The notes beneath the pieces were generated by a model. The model saw only the letters and a list, made by a program, of their open reading frames with translations, did not search any database and had not been told where the DNA came from. Shown here in pieces: positions 1 to 13,485 of a stretch of 64,000 bases of DNA. The position numbers were made by a program, and so were the translations under genes. The DNA is taken from assembly GCA_023053545.1 (NCBI GenBank), contig JAKZAN010000126.1:1-64000 (forward strand), read 5' to 3'. Position 1 is the stretch's first letter, and each line of letters opens with the position of its first letter. This DNA is from Lepidurus packardi (Eukaryota; Arthropoda; Branchiopoda; Notostraca; Triopsidae).

Positions 1-2829
1 GATTACGAGGAAATTTCAGGTAAAATTACAAGCAAATTTCAAGGACATTTCATTGAAATTTGAGGTAAAATTACAAGCATATTTTAACGAAATCTCAATG
101 AAATTTCAGTGTAATTTCAATAAGATTACGAGGAAATTTCAGGTAAAATTACAAGCATATTTTAACGAAATCTCAATGAAATTTGAGGTAAAATTACAAG
201 AATATTTCAACGAAATTTCAATGAAATTTCAGTGTAATTTCATTAAGATTTCAAGGAAATTTCAGGTAAAATTACAAGCAAATTTCAAGGAAATTTCATA
301 TTAATTTCAGGTAAAATTACAAGCATATTTCAACGAAATTTCAATGAAATTTCAGTGTAATTTCAATAAGATTTCGAGGAAATTTCAGGTAAAATTACAA
401 GCAAATTTCAAGGAAATTTCATTGAAATTTAAGGTAAAATTACAAGCATATTTCAACGAAATTTCAATGAAATTTAAGTGTAATTTCAATAAGATTTAGA
501 GGAAATGTCAGGTAAAATTACAAGCAAATTTCAAGGAAATTTCATTGAAATTTCAGGTAAAATTACAAGCATATTTCAACGAAATTTCAATGCAATTTCA
601 GTGTAATTTCAGAGAGATTTCGAGGAAATTTCAGGTAAAATTACAAGCAAATTTCAAGGAAATTTCATTGAAATTTCAGGTAAAATTACAAGCATATTTC
701 AACGAAATTTCAATGAAATTTCAGTGTAATTTCAATAAGATTTCGAGGAAATTTCAGGTAAAATTACAAGCAAATTTCAAGGAAATTTCATTGAAATTTC
801 AGTGTAATTTCAATAAGATTTCGAGGAAATTTCAGTTAAAATTACAAGCAAATTTCAAGGTAATTTCATAGAAATTTCATGTAAAATTACAAGCAAATTT
901 CAAGGAAATTTCATATTAATTTCAGGTAAAATTAGAAGCATATTTCAACGAAATTTCAATGAAATTTCAGTGTAATTTCAATAAGATTTTGAGGAAATTT
1001 CAGGTAAAATTACAAGCAAATTTCAAGGAAATTTCATTGAAATTTCAGGTAAAATTACAAGCAAATTTCAACGAAATTTCAATGAAATTTCATTGTAATT
1101 TAAATAAGATTTCGAGGAAATTTCAGGTAAAATTAAAAGCAAATTTCAAGGAAATTTCATTGAAATTTCAGTGTAATTTCAATAAGATTTCGAGGAAATT
1201 TCAGGTAAAATTACAAGCAAATTTCAAGGAAATTTCATAGAAATTTCATGTAAAATTACAAGCAAATTTCAAGGAAATTTCATATTAATTTCAGGTAAAA
1301 TTACAAGCATATTTCAACGAAATTTCAATGAAATTTCAGGGTAATTTCAATAAGATTTTGAGGAAATTTCAGGTAAAATTACAAGCAAATTTCAAGGAAA
1401 TTTTATTGAAATTTCAGGTAAAATTACAAGCATATTTCAACGAAATTTCAATGAAATTTCAGTGTAATTTCAATAAGATTACGAGGAAATTTCAGGTAAA
1501 ATTACAAGCAAATTTCAAGGACAATTCATTGAAATTTGAGGTAAAATTACAAGCATATTTCAACGAAATCTCAATGAAATTTCAGTGTAATTTCAATAAG
1601 ATTACGAGGAAATTTCAGGTAAAATTACAAGCAAATTTCAAGGAAATTTTATTGAAATTTGAGGTAAAATTACAAGCATATTTCAACGAAATTTCTATGA
1701 AATTTCAGTGTAATTTCAATAAGATTTCAAGGAAATTTCAGGTAAAATTACAAGCAAATTTCAAGGAAATTTCATTGAAATTTCAGGTAAAATTACAAGC
1801 ATATTTCAACGAAATTTCAATGAAATTTCAGTGTAATTTCAATAAGATTTCGAGGGAATTTCAGGTAAAATTACAAGCAAATTTCAAGGAAATTTCATAG
1901 AAATTTCATGTAAAATTACAAGCAAATTTCAAGGAAATTTCATATTAATTTCAGGTAAAATTACAAGCATATTTCAACGAAATTTCAATGAAATTTCAGT
2001 GTAATTTCAATAAGATTTTGAGGAAATTTCACGTAAAATTACAAGCAAATTTCAATTAAATTTCATTGAAATTTCAGGTAAAATTACAAGCATATTTCAA
2101 CGAAATTTCAATGAAATTTCAGTGTAATTTCAATAAGATTTAGAGGAAATTTCAGGTAAAATTACAAGCAAATTTCAATGAAATTTCATATTAATTTCAG
2201 GTAAAATTACAAGCATATTTCAACGAAATTTCAATGAAATTTCAGTGTAATTTCAATAAGATTTCGAGGAAATTTCAGGTAAAATTACAAGCAAATTTCA
2301 AGGAAATTTCATTGAAATTTAAGGTAAAATTACAAGCATATTTCAACGAAATTTCAATGAAATTTAAGTGTAATTTCAATAAGATTTAGAGGAAATGTCA
2401 GGTAAAATTACAAGCAAATTTCAAGGAAATTTCATTGAAATTTCAGGTAAAATTACAAGCATATTTCAACGAAATTTCAATGAAATTTCAGTGTAATTTC
2501 AATAAGATTTCGAGGAAATTTCAGGTAAAATTACAAGCAAATTTCAAGGAAATTTCATTGAAATTTCAGTGTAATTTCAATAAGATTTCGAGGAAATTTC
2601 AGTTAAAATTACAAGCATATTTCAAGGAAATTTTATTGAAATTTGAGGTAAAATTACAAGAATATTTCAACGAAATTTCAATGAAATTTCAGTGTAATTT
2701 CATTAAGATTTCAAGGAAATTTCAGGTAAAATAACATGTAAATTTCAAGGAAATGTCGTTGAAATTTCAGGTAAAATTACAAGCATATTTCAACGAAATT
2801 TCAATGAAATTTCAGTGTAATTTCAATAA

Positions 2830-3679
2830 GATTACGAGGAAATTTCAGGTAAAATTACAAGCAAATTTCAAGGACATTTCATTGAAATTTGAGGTAAAAT
2901 TACAATTATATTTTAACGAAATCTCAATGAAATTTCAGTGTAATTTCAATAAGATTACGAGGAAATTTCAGGTAAAATTACAAGCATATTTTAACGAAAT
3001 CTCAATGAAATTTGAGGTAAAATTACAAGAATATTTCAACGAAATTTCAATGAAATTTCAGTGTAATTTCATTAAGATTTCAAGGAAATTTCAGGTAAAA
3101 TTACCAGCAAATTTCAAGGAAATTTCATATTAATTTCAGGTAAAATTACAAGCATATTTCAACGAAATTTCAATGAAATTTCAGTGTAATTTCAATAAGA
3201 TTTCGAGGAAATTTCAGGTAAAATTACAAGCAAATTTCAAGGAAATTTCATTGAAATTTAAGGTAAAATTACAAGCATATTTCAACGAAATTTCAATGAA
3301 ATTTAAGTGTAATTTCAATAAGATTTAGAGGAAATGTCAGGTAAAATTACAAGCAAATTTCAAGGAAATTTCATTGAAATTTCAGGTAAAATTACAAGCA
3401 TATTTCAACGAAATTTCAATGCAATTTCAGTGTAATTTCAGAGAGATTTCGAGGAAATTTCAGGTAAAATTACAAGCAAATTTCAAGGAAATTTCATTGA
3501 AATTTCAGGTAAAATTACAAGCATATTTCAACGAAATTTCAATGAAATTTCAGTGTAATTTCAATAAGATTTCGAGGAAATTTCAGGTAAAATTACAAGC
3601 AAATTTCAAGGAAATTTCATTGAAATTTCAGTGTAATTTCAATAAGATTTCGAGGAAATTTCAGTTAAAATTACAAGCA
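2830..3679 (+). repeat. Long-range duplicate of 1-850 within satellite A
   Basis: This segment repeats 1-850 at an offset of 2829 bp. The shared landmarks are the opening GATTACGAGG (1 and 2830), the GAGAGATTTCGAGG variant and the GAGGAAATGTCAGG variant. Homology ends where the first copy reads AAGCAAATTTC and the second reads AAGCATATTTC. It shows a higher-order layer above the 123-bp unit. Confidence 0.8.
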
Positions 3680-3869
3680 TATTTCAAGGAAATTTTATTG
3701 AAATTTGAGGTAAAATTACAAGAATATTTCAACGAAATTTCAATGAAATTTCAGTGTAATTTCATTAAGATTTCAAGGAAATTTCAGGTAAAATTACAAG
3801 CAAATTTCAAGGAAATTTCATTGAAGTTTCAGTCTAATTTCAAAAAGATTTCGAGGAAATTTCAGGTAA

Positions 3870-4379
3870 AATAACATGTAAATTTCAAGGAAATGTCGTT
3901 GAAATTTCAGGTAAAATTACAAGCATATTTCAACGAAATTTCAATGAAATTTCAGTGTAATTTCAATAAGATTACGAGGAAATTTCAGGTAAAATTACAA
4001 GCAAATTTCAAGGACATTTCATTGAAATTTGAGGTAAAATTACAAGCATATTTTAACGAAATCTCAATGAAATTTCAGTGTAATTTCAATAAGATTACGA
4101 GGAAATTTCAGGTAAAATTACAAGCATATTTTAACGAAATCTCAATGAAATTTGAGGTAAAATTACAAGAATATTTCAACGAAATTTCAATGAAATTTCA
4201 GTGTAATTTCATTAAGATTTCAAGGAAATTTCAGGTAAAATTACAAGCAAATTTCAAGGAAATTTCATATTAATTTCAGGTAAAATTACAAGCATATTTC
4301 AACGAAATTTCAATGAAATTTCAGTGTAATTTCAATAAGATTTCGAGGAAATTTCAGGTAAAATTACAAGCAAATTTCA
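3870..4379 (+). repeat. Duplicate of 2730-3239 within satellite A
   Basis: The rare variant AAATAACATGTAAATTTC followed by GGAAATGTCGTTG occurs near 2730 and again near 3870. The following ~500 bp match at an offset of 1140 bp until 3239/4379, where one copy continues AAGG and the other AACG. Confidence 0.75.
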
Positions 4380-4740
4380 ACGAAATTTCAATGAAATTTC
4401 AGTGTAATTTCAATAAGATTTCAAGGAAATTTCATTGAAATTTCAGGTAAAATTACAAGCATATTTCAACGAAATTTCAATGAAATTTCAGTGTAATTTC
4501 AATAAGATTTCAAGGAAATTTCATTGAAATTTCAGGTAAAATTACAAGCATATTTCAACGAAATTTCAATGCAATTTCAGTGTAATTTCAGAGAGATTTC
4601 GAGGAAATTTCAGGTAAAATTACAAGCAAATTTCAAGGAAATTTCATTGAAATTTCAGGTAAAATTACAAGCATATTTCAACGAAATTTCAATGAAATTT
4701 CAGTGTAATTTCAATAAGATTTCGAGGAAATTTCAGGTAA

Positions 4741-5742
4741 AATTACAAGCAAATTTCAAGGAAATTTCATTGAAATTTCAGTGTAATTTCAATAAGATTT
4801 CGAGGAAATTTCAGGTAAAATTACAAGCAAATTTCAAGGAAATTTCATAGAAATTTCATGTAAAATTACAAGCAAATTTCAAGGAAATTTCATATTAATT
4901 TCAGGTAAAATTACAAGCATATTTCAACGAAATTTCAATGAAATTTCAGGGTAATTTCAATAAGATTTTGAGGAAATTTCAGGTAAAATTACAAGCAAAT
5001 TTCAAGGAAATTTTATTGAAATTTCAGGTAAAATTACAAGCATATTTCAACGAAATTTCAATGAAATTTCAGTGTAATTTCAATAAGATTACGAGGAAAT
5101 TTCAGGTAAAATTACAAGCAAATTTCAAGGACAATTCATTGAAATTTGAGGTAAAATTACAAGCATATTTCAACGAAATCTCAATGAAATTTCAGTGTAA
5201 TTTCAATAAGATTACGAGGAAATTTCAGGTAAAATTACAAGCAAATTTCAAGGAAATTTTATTGAAATTTGAGGTAAAATTACAAGCATATTTCAACGAA
5301 ATTTCTATGAAATTTCAGTGTAATTTCAATAAGATTTCAAGGAAATTTCAGGTAAAATTACAAGCATATTTCAACGAAATTTCAATGAAATTTCAGTGTA
5401 ATTTCAATAAGATTTCGAGGGAATTTCAGGTAAAATTACAAGCAAATTTCAAGGAAATTTCATAGAAATTTCATGTAAAATTACAAGCAAATTTCAAGGA
5501 AATTTCATATTAATTTCAGGTAAAATTACAAGCATATTTCAACGAAATTTCAATGAAATTTCAGTGTAATTTCAATAAGATTTTGAGGAAATTTCACGTA
5601 AAATTACAAGCAAATTTCAATTAAATTTCATTGAAATTTCAGGTAAAATTACAAGCATATTTCAACGAAATTTCAATGAAATTTCAGTGTAATTTCAATA
5701 AGATTTAGAGGAAATTTCAGGTAAAATTACAAGCAAATTTCA
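4741..5742 (+). repeat. Duplicate of 1131-2177 within satellite A, with a 45-bp deletion
   Basis: The segment matches 1131-2177, first at an offset of 3610 bp and then at 3565 bp. The change is one missing 45-bp block near 5359. Loss of exactly one block is what unequal exchange or slippage between blocks would produce. Confidence 0.75.
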
Positions 5743-7102
5743 AGGAAATTTTATTGAAATTTCAGGTAATATTACAAGCATATTTCAACGAAATTTCAAT
5801 GAAATTTCAGTGTAATTTCAATAAGATTTCGAGGAAATTTCAGGTAAAATTACAAGCAAATTTCAAGGAAATTTCATTGAAGTTTCAGTCTAATTTCAAT
5901 AAGATTTCGAGGAAATTTCAGGTAAAATAACATGCAAATTTCAAGGAAATTTAGTTGAAATTTCAGGTAAAATTACAAGCATATTTCAACGAAATTTCAA
6001 TGAAATTTCAGTGTAATTTCAATAAGATTACGAGGAAATTTCAGGTAAAATTACAAGCAAATTTCAAGGACATTTCATTGAAATTTGAGGTAAAATTACA
6101 AGCATATTTCAACGAAATCTCAATGAAATTTCAGTGTAATTTCAATAAGAATACGAGGAAATTTCAGGTAAAATTACAAGCAAATTTCAAGGAAATTTTA
6201 TTGAAATTTGAGGTAAAATTACAAGAATATTTCAACGAAATTTCAATGAAATTTCAGTGTAATTTCAATAAGATTTCAAGGAAATTTCAGGTAAAATTAC
6301 AAGCAAATTTCAAGGAAATTTCATAGAAATTTCATGTAAAATTACAAGCAAATTTCAAGGAAATTTCACATTAATTTCAGGTAAAATTACAAGCATATTT
6401 CAACGAAATTTCAATGAAATTTCAGTGTAATTTCAATAAGATTTCGAGGGAATTTCAGGTAAAATTACAAGCAAATTTCAAGGAAATTTCATTGAAATTT
6501 CAGTTAAAATTACAAGCATATTTCAACGAAATTTCAATGAAAGTTCAGTGTAATTTCAATAAGATTTAGAGGAAATTTCAGGTAAAATTACAAGCAAATT
6601 TCAAGGAAATTTCATTGAAATTTCAGGTAAAATTACAAGCATATTTCAACGAAATTTCAATGCAATTTCAGTGTAATTTCAGAAAGATTTCGAGGAAATT
6701 TCAGGTAAAATTACAAGCAAATTTCAAGGAAATTTCATTAAATTTCAGGTAAAATTACAAGCATATTTCAACGAAATTTCAATGAAATTTCAGTGTAATT
6801 TCAATAAGATTACGAGGAAATTTCAGGTAAAATTACAAGCTAATTTCAAGGACATTTCATTGAAATTTGAGGTAAAATTACAAGCATATTTCAACGAAAT
6901 CTCAATGAAATTTCAGTGTAATTTCAATAAGATTACGAGGAAATTTCAGGTAAAATTACAAGCAAATTTAAAGGAAATTTTATTGAAATTTGAGGTAAAA
7001 TTACAAGAATATTTCAACGAAATTTCAATGAAATTCAGTGTAATTTCAATAAGATTTCAAGGAAATTTCAGGTAAAATTACAAGCAAATTTCAAGGAAAT
7101 TT

Positions 7103-7930
7103 CTTTGAAATTTGAGGAAAAATTACAAGCAAATTTCAAGGAAATTTCAATGAAATTTCATCGTAATTTAAATAAGATTTCGAGGAAATTTCAGGAAAAA
7201 TTACAAGCAAATTTCAAGGAAATTTCATTCAAATTTCAGTGTAATTTCAATAAGATTTTGAAGAAATTTCAGGTAAAATTACAAACAAATTTCAAGGAAA
7301 TTTCATTGAAATTTCATGTAAAATTACAAGCAAATTTCAAGGAAATTTCATTGAAATTTCAAGTAAAATTACAAGCATATTTCAACGAAATTTCAATGCA
7401 ATTTCAGTGTAATTTCAGTAAGATTTCGAGGAAATTTCAGGTAAAATTACAAGCAAATTTCAAGGATTTTTCATTGAAATTTCAGGTAAAATTACAAGCA
7501 AATTTCAAGGAAATTTCATTGAAATTTGAGGTAAAATTACAAGCAAATTACAAGGAAATTTCAATGAAATTTCATCGTAATTTAAATAAGATTTCGAGGA
7601 AATTTCAGGAAAAATTACAAGCAAATTTCAAGGAAATTTCATTCAAATTTCAGTGTAATTTCAATAAGATTTTGAAGAAATTTCAGGTAAAATTACAAAC
7701 AAATTTCAAGGAAATTTCATTGAAATTTCATGTAAAATTACAAGCAAATTTCAAGGAAATTTCATTGAAATTTCAAGTAAAATTACAAGCATATTTCAAC
7801 GAAATTTCAATGCAATTTCAGTGTAATTTCAGTAAGATTTCGAGGAAATTTCAGGTAAAATTACAAGCAAATTTCAAGGATTTTTCATTGAAATTTCAGG
7901 TAAAATTACAAGCAAATTTCAAGGAAATTT
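7103..7930 (+). repeat. 414-bp tandem duplication in satellite A
   Basis: Two adjacent copies, about 7103-7516 and 7517-7930, share a rare block order including ATTTCATCGTAATTTAAAT (7153 and 7567 regions) and GATTTTGAAGAAATTTC. Apart from a few substitutions near the left end they look identical. The duplication keeps the reading frame (414 = 3 x 138), which explains the unusually long chance open frame at 7105-8127. Confidence 0.85.
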
Positions 7931-8443
7931 CATTGAAATTTGAGGTAAAATTACAAGCATATTTCAACGAAATTTCAAAGAAATTTCATTGTAATTTAAA
8001 TAAGATTTCGAGGAAATTTCAGGCAAAATTAAAAGCAAATTTCAAGGAAATTTCATTGAAATTTCAGTGTAATTTCAATAAGATTTCGAGGAAATTTCAG
8101 GTAAAATTACAAGCAAATTTCAAGTAAATTTCATTGAAATTTCAGGTAAAATTACAAGCATATTTCAACGAAATTTCAATGAAATTTCAGTGTAATTTCA
8201 ATAAGATTTAGAGGAAATTTCAGGTAAAATTACAAGCAAATTAAAAGGAAATTTCATTGAAATTTCAGGTAAAATCACAAGCAAATTTCAAGGGAATTTC
8301 ATTGAAATTTGAGGTAAAAATACAAGCATATTTCAACGAAATTTCAATGAAATTTCATTGTAATTTAAATAAGATTTCGAGGAAAATTCAGGTAAAATTA
8401 CAAGCAAATTTCAAGGAAATTTCATAGAAATTTCATGTAAAAT

Positions 8444-11400
8444 AACCAGTTTAGACCTGTGTAAACCAGTTTATACCATTTAGAACCAGTTTAGACCTGT
8501 TTACACCGGTATAAACCAGTTTATAAACTAGCTTAAATCAGTTTATACCTGTGTAAACCAGTTTAAACCAGTTTGAACTAGTATAAACAAGTTTAAACCA
8601 GTGTAACATAGTTAATAAACTAGTTTAAACCAGTTTAGACCTGTTAAAAAAATTTAAACCAGTTTGAACTAGTTTATACCAGTTAAAACCAGTTAAGACC
8701 TGTTTACACCGGTATAAACCAGTTTATAATCTAGTTTTAACCAGTTTAAACCAGATTAAGCCAGTTTTAACCGGTTTAAACCAGTTTGAACTAGTATAAA
8801 CCAGTTTATAAACTACGTTAAACCAGTTTAGACATGAGTAAACCAGTTTAGACATGAGTAGACCAATTTAAACCAGTTTGAACTAGTATAAACCAGGTTA
8901 AACCAGTGTAAAACAGTTAATAAACTAGTTTAGACCAGTTTAGACCTTTTTAGGCCTGGTTTAAACCAGTTTAAGCCAGTTAAAAACGGTTTAAACCAGT
9001 TTAAAAACTAGCTTAAACAAGCTTAGACCTGTTAAAAAAAATTTAAACCAGTTTGAACTAGTATAAACCAGTATAAACCAGTTTAGACCTGTGTAAACCA
9101 GTTTATACCATTTAGAACCAGTTTAGACCTGTTTACACCGGTATAAACCAGTTTATGAACTAGCTTAAACCAGTTTAGACCTGTTTACACCGGTATAAAC
9201 CAGTTTATGAACTCGCTTAAACCAATTTAGACCTGTGTAAACCAGTTTAAACCATTTTGAACTAGTATAAACAAGTTTAAACCAGTTTAAAACAGTTAAT
9301 AAACTAGTTTAAACCAGTTTAGACCTGTTTAGGCTTGGTTTAAACCAGTTTAAGCCAGTTTAAAACGTTTTAAACCAGTTTATAAACTAGTTTGAACAAG
9401 TTTAGACCTGTTAAAAAAATTTCAACCAGTTTGAACTAGTATCAAAAAGTTTAAACCAGTTTAGACCTGTGTAAACCAGTTTATACCAGTTAAAACCAGT
9501 TTAGACCTGTTTACACCGGTATAAACCAGTTTATAATCTGGTTTTGACCAGTTTAAACCAGCTTAAGCCAGTTTTAACCGGCTTAAACCAGTTTGAACTA
9601 GTATAAACCAGTTTAAACCAGTTTAGACCTGTGTAAACCAGTTTATACCATTTAGAACCAGTTTAAACCAGTTTAGACCTGTGTAAACCAGTTTATACCA
9701 TTTAGAACCAGTTTAGACCTGTTTACACCGGTATAAACCAGTTTATAAACTAGCTTAAACCAGTTTAGACCTGTGTAAACCAGTTTAAACCAGTTTGAAC
9801 TAGTTTAAACAAGTTTAAACCAGTGTAACACAGTTAATAAACTAGTTTAAATCAGTTTAGACCTGTTAAAAAAATTTAAACCAGTTTGAACTAGTTTATA
9901 CCAGTTAAAACCAGTTTAGACCTGTTTACACCGGTATAAACCAGTTTATAATCTAGTTTTAACCAGTTTAAACCAGATTAAGCCAGTTTTAACCAGTTTA
10001 TAGACTACGTTAAACCAGTTTAGACATGAGTAAACCAGTTTAGACATGAGTAGACCAATTTAAACCAGTTTGAACTAGTATAAACCAGGTTAAACCAGTG
10101 TAAAACAGTTAATAAACTAGTTTAAACCAGTTTAGACCTGTTTAGGCCTGGTTTAAACCAGTTTAAGCCAGTTAAATACGTTTTAAACCAGTTTATAAAC
10201 TAGTTTGAACAAGTTTAGACCTGTTAAAAAATTTCAACCAGTTTGAACTAGTATCAACCAGTTTAAACCAGTTTAGACCTGTGTAAACCAGTTTATACCA
10301 GTTAAAACCAGTTTAGACCTGTTTACACCGGTATAAACCAGTTTATAATCTAGTTTTGACCAGTTTAAACCAGATTAAGCCAGTTTTAACCGGCTTAAAC
10401 CAGATTGAACTAGTATAAACCAGTTTACACCAGTTTAGACCTGTGTATACCAGTTTATACCATTTAGAACCAGTTTGGACCTGTTTACACCGGTGAAAAC
10501 CAGTTTATGAACTAGCTTAAACCAGTTTAGACCTGTGTAAACCAGTTTAAACCAGTTTGAACTAGTATAAACAAGTTTAAACCAGTGTAACACAGTTAAT
10601 AAACTAGTTTAAACCAGTTTAGACCTGTTAAAAAAATTTCAACCAGTTTGAACTAGTATAAACCAGTTTATACCAGTTTAGACCTGTGTAAACCAGTTTA
10701 TACCAGTTAAAACCAGTTTAGACCTGTTTACACCGGTATAAACCAGTTTATAATCTAGTTTTGACCAGTTTAAACCAGATTAAGCCAGTTTTAACCGGTT
10801 TAAACCAGTTTGAACTAGTATAAACCAGTCTATAAACTACCTTAAACCAGTTTAGACATGAGTAAACCAGTTTTGACAAGAGTAGACCAGTCTAAACCAG
10901 TTTGAACTAGTATAAACCAGTTTAAACCAGTTTAGACCTGTGTAAACCAGTTTATGCCATTTAGAACCAGTTTAGACCTGTTTACAAAGGTACTAGCTTA
11001 AACCAGTTTAGACCTGTGTAAACCAGTTTAAACCAAATTGAACTAGTATAAACAAGTTTAAACCAGTGTAAAACAGTTAATAAACTAGTTTAAACCAGTT
11101 AAGACCTGTTTAGGCCTGGTTTAAACCAGTTTAAGCCAGTTTAAGCCAGTTAAAAACGTTTTAAACCAGTTTATAAACTAGTTAAAACAAGTTTAGACCT
11201 GTTAAAAAAATTTCAACCAGTTTGAACTAGTATAAACCAGTTTAAACCTTTGTAAACCAGTTTATACCAGTTAAAACCAGTTTAGACCTGTTTACACCGG
11301 TATAAACCAGTTTATAATCTAGTTTTGACCAGTTTAAACCAGATTAAGCCAGTTTTAACCGGTTTAAACCAGTTTGAACTAGTATAAACCAGTTTACACC

Positions 11401-13484
11401 AGTTTAGACCTGTGTAAACCAGTTTATTCCATTTAGAACCAGTTTGGACCTGTTTACACCGCTGAAAACCAGTTTATAAACTAGCTTAAACCAGTTTAGA
11501 CCTGTGTAAACCAGTTTAAACCAGTTTGAACTAGTATAAACAAGTTTAAACCAGTGTAACACAGTTAATAAACTAGTTTAAACCAGTTTAGACCTGCTAA
11601 AAAAATTTCAACCGGTTTGAACTAGTATAAACCAGTTTAAACCAGTTTAGACCTGTGTAAACCAGTTTATACCAGTTAAAACCAGTTTAGACCTGTTTAC
11701 ACCGGTATAAACCAGTTTATAATCTAGTTTTGACCAGGTTAAACCAGATTAAGCCAGTTTTAACCGGTTTAAACCAGTTTGAACTAGTATAAACCAGTTT
11801 AAACCAGTTTAGACCTGTGTAAACCATTTTATACCATTTAGAACCAGTTTAGACCTGTTTACACCTGTATAAACCAGTTTATAAACTAGCTTAAACCAGT
11901 TTAGACCTGTGTAAACCAGTCTAAACCAGTTTGAACTAGTATAAACCAGTTTAAACCAGTTTAGACCTGTGTAAACCAGTTTATGCCATTTAGAACCAGT
12001 TTAGACCTGTTTACAAAGGTACTAGCTTAAACCAGTTTAGACCTGTGTAAACCAGTTTAAACCAAATTGAACTAGTATAAACAAGTTTAAACCAGTGTAA
12101 AACAGTTAATAAACTAGTTTAAACCAGTTAAGACCTGTTTAGGCCTGGTTTAAACCAGTTTAAGCCAGTTTAAGCCAGTTAAAAACGTTTTAAACCAGTT
12201 TATAAACTAGTTAAAACAAGTTTAGACCTGTTAAAAAAATTTCAACCAGTTTGAACTAGTATAAACCAGTTTAAACCTTTGTAAACCAGTTTATACCAGT
12301 TAAAACCAGTTTAGACCTGTTTACACCGGTATAAACCAGTTTATAATCTAGTTTTGACCAGTTTAAACCAGATTAAGCCAGTTTTAACCGGTTTAAACCA
12401 GTTTGAACTAGTATAAACCAGTTTACACCAGTTTAGACCTGTGTAAACCAGTTTATACCATTTAGAACCAGTTTGGACCTGTTTACACCGCTGAAAACCA
12501 GTTTATAAACTAGCTTAAACCAGTTTAGACCTGTGTAAACCAGTTTAAACCAGTTTGAACTAGTATAAACAAGTTTAAACCAGTGTAACACAGTTAATAA
12601 ACTAGTTTAAACCAGTTTAGACCTGCTAAAAAAATTTCAACCGGTTTGAACTAGTATAAACCAGTTTAAACCAGTTTAGACCTGTGTAAACCAGTTTATA
12701 CCAGTTAAAACCAGTTTAGACCTGTTTACACCGGTATAAACCAGTTTATAATCTAGTTTTGACCAGGTTAAACCAGATTAAGCCAGTTTTAACCGGTTTA
12801 AACCAGTTTGAACTAGTATAAACCAGTTTAAACCAGTTTAGACCTGTGTAAACCATTTTATACCATTTAGAACCAGTTTAGACCTGTTTACACCGGTATA
12901 AACCAGTTTATAAACTAGCTTAAACCAGTTTAAACCAGTTTGAACTAGTATAAACAAGTTTAAACCAGTGTAACACAGTTAATAAACTAGTTTAAACCAG
13001 TTTAGACCTGTTAAAAAAAATTTAAACCAGTTTGAACTAGTTTATACCAGTTAAAACCAGTTTAGACCTGTTTACACCGGTATAAACCAGTTTATAATCT
13101 AGTTTTAACCAGTTTAAACCAGATTAAGCCAGTTTTAACCGGTTTAAACCAGTTTGAACTAGTATAAACCAGTTTATAAACTACGTTAAACCAGTTTAGA
13201 CATGAGTAAACCAGTTTAGACATGAGTAGACCAGTTTAAACCAGTTTGAACTAGTATAAACCAGGTTAAACCAGTGTAAAACAGTTAATAAACTAGTTTA
13301 AACCAGTTTAGACCTTTTTAGGCCTGGTTTAAACCAGTTTAAGCCAGTTAAAAACGGTTTAAACCAGTTTATAAACTAGCTTAAACAAGCTTAGACCTGT
13401 TAAAAAAAATTTAAACAAGTTTGAACTAGTATAAACCAGTATAAACCAGTTTAGACTTGTGTAAACCAGTTTATTCCATTTAGA
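8444..13484 (-). repeat. Satellite B, left arm (CCAGTTTA orientation)
   Basis: The array consists of ~10-bp units such as AACCAGTTTA, AACTAGTATA, ACCTGTTTAC and ACCGGTATAA. It is the reverse complement of the array right of 16199: the same variant monomers occur on the other strand, including TAGTTC, CCGGTGTAAAC, the poly-T unit (here AAAAAAATTTCAACC) and the AGGCCT unit. No coding frame or unique sequence is present. It starts abruptly after satellite A at 8443/8444 and ends at the LINE boundary. Confidence 0.95.
10886..12929 (-). repeat. 1029-bp tandem duplication in the left arm of satellite B
   Basis: Two copies start at ACCAGTCTAAACC (10886 and 11915). Other landmarks keep the same 1029-bp spacing: TTACAAAGGTACTAGC (10982/12011) and GCTGAAAACC (11461/12490). 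Homology of the second copy ends near 12929, where one ~30-bp segment is missing. Confidence 0.85.
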
Positions 13485-13485
13485 T

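Larger units (their letters stand above)
1..8443. repeat. Satellite A: AAATTTC-type tandem array
   Basis: The whole stretch is a tandem array with no unique sequence. Its building blocks are a 45-bp block that starts AAATTTCAGGTAAAATTAC and ends CATTG or CAATG, and a 33-bp block that starts AAATTTCAGTGTAATTTC and ends CGAGG. A common order is 45+33+45 = 123 bp. Each block splits into units of about 11 bp starting with AAATTT or a close variant; the 123-bp order contains eleven. Both block lengths are multiples of three, so long open frames appear by chance, with translations such as KFQVKLQANFKEISL. These frames are broken by TAG (in TCATAG) and TAA (in CATATTAA) and shift phase after about 4380. 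I see no gene, promoter or splice structure. The array runs off the left edge and ends abruptly at 8443. Confidence 0.95.

Noticed and set aside
7105-8127. 340-codon open frame in satellite A that could be called a repeat protein
   Set aside because: It is part of the satellite: same blocks, same chance frame, contains the 414-bp tandem duplication, and equivalent frames elsewhere are cut by stops. No start context, splice signal or unique domain.
1-13484. Regular spaced repeats that could be mistaken for a CRISPR array
   Set aside because: There are no unique spacers; all sequence between repeats is itself repeat. The window is eukaryotic and no cas gene is present.
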